Assembly (NCBI GenBank): GCA_963922205.1
Contig: CAWUHX010000111.1
Span: 62,001-126,000, forward strand
Source: Romanomermis culicivorax
Lineage: Eukaryota; Nematoda; Enoplea; Mermithida; Mermithidae
Length of the DNA stretch: 64,000 bases
Direction: 5' to 3'
Shown: piece by piece, positions 63,085 to 64,000 of the stretch
How positions within the stretch are numbered: the first letter of the stretch is position 1
Layout: each line of letters opens with the position of its first letter
Notes under the pieces: model-generated
The model's database searches: none
What the model saw: the letters and a program-made list of their open reading frames with translations, nothing else
What the model was told of the DNA's origin: nothing
Position numbers and translations under genes: made by a program

Positions 63085-64000
63085 CTGAAAAATCATTTTC
63101 AAGGTCGAGTGATCGGATATGCTTCAGAGAGACATCATAAAAATTTATCCTAAAGACAACATTAACAGCTTTTTAACAAGCAGACCAAAGTCCAGTAAGC
63201 TTTCGTATTTTAGTCAAGTTTTATATCATTTCAACCAAAATAGGGTTAATTGCCACATAATGATAATCTTTTTACAGGTTTCATGAAGCGCACATAAATG
63301 TCAACGGTTATCTTCAGAAAAATTTTTCCATCAGTACACAAAAGTGAGAGCATCGGATTGCAGAGAATTTTTTTTCCTGTCGTGCCATCCCATTAACTTG
63401 CAGCTTGTTACTGTATAAGTATTTTTATGTGAAATAGTAGCACAAAAAAGTATCAAATGTTAAATAATGAAAATCCTTTGATACTTAAGGATGAATCCTT
63501 TGAAAGCTCGTTTGGTCGATCAGTTAATGTTCGACGACATAATGATCAAAATAATTAACTTTTTGTCTTGAAGATTAAACTTTCTGTAACACGTTCAAAT
63601 ATTTTGTAGATTAAAAGAAAATGAAAATAATTCTGACAGGTTTTTCAGTCTATAAGAGGTATTGTTGACCAATTTATTTCCTCTAAGCTTTCCTCATTTC
63701 GATAAATCAGAAAATCATAAAATGGTCATTTTTGTGAATTATGGCTATAACTTCAACTTAAATCAACTAAAAATCACTTCAGATAGTTTGACCCACTAAA
63801 ACTTGAAAAACACACCACCTTTCTAAAAGCTGTTTAGACGAATTACTCACTATGGATGGTGTGAAAATTCAAATTCTGAAACTTTGCATGCTATAGCATA
63901 TTTTTAAGTAAATTAAAATTTCTTATAACTGGTCCGACGAGGTTAAAATTCCATTTGATATCATTCAATGTAGAATAGATCAGTTACTCAGATGACGATA
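63085..64000. other. Start of upstream intron of repeat-domain gene
   Basis: AT-rich DNA to the window edge with no recognised exon or repeat. Confidence 0.6.

Overview
The window is nuclear DNA from a metazoan, most likely a nematode. The main pointers are two long arrays of the hexamer TTAGGC, which is the nematode telomere unit, small introns (48 and 63 nt) ending in TTTCAG or TTGTAG, and extremely short 3' ends. Species cannot be named from the sequence. Base composition is AT-rich and much of the window is introns filled with mobile DNA.

Layout. (1) 1-5284, plus strand: the 3' part of a peroxisomal FMN-dependent 2-hydroxyacid oxidase gene, six exons, ending in the peroxisomal signal SRL. 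(2) 5312-21158, minus strand: the last three exons of a galectin-like gene that converges on the oxidase gene with 27 bp between the stop codons. Its last intron (15.3 kb) has been filled by a 13.6-kb LTR retrotransposon (element 1, 5743-19338, LTRs differing at one position seen by eye, 4-bp target duplication ATTT). (3) 24841-25230, plus strand: a small intronless secreted-protein gene with its own TATA box and poly(A) signal. (4) 26672-63084, minus strand: at least ten exons of a very large gene built from nine copies of a ~190-residue domain that resembles the ricin-B/beta-trefoil fold. Eight copies are single symmetric exons. Its 5' end lies beyond 64000. Its introns hold a second LTR retrotransposon (element 2, 41416-55347, target duplication AGAA), MITEs and foldback elements.

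Both retrotransposons are Ty3/gypsy type (gag, protease, reverse transcriptase, RNase H, integrase in that order). Both carry, in the place where a retrovirus has env, a long second reading frame. Its N-terminus shows the DxE, D and YxxxD motifs of a DEDDy 3'-5' exonuclease (RNase D / WRN / MUT-7 class). It then has a collinear middle region, a helical C-terminal domain, and a disordered tail that is SR/charged in one element and RGG in the other. This exonuclease-bearing retrotransposon lineage is the best candidate for an undescribed system here.

A second unusual theme is a set of foldback elements whose inverted arms are minisatellites (472-1449, 27059-27774, 34111-35099, 38578-38860, 40485-55394 interrupted by element 2, 60551-61617, plus 19391-19942). 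Two of them carry the TTAGGC arrays inside their loops, so the interstitial telomeric DNA sits within mobile-looking units.
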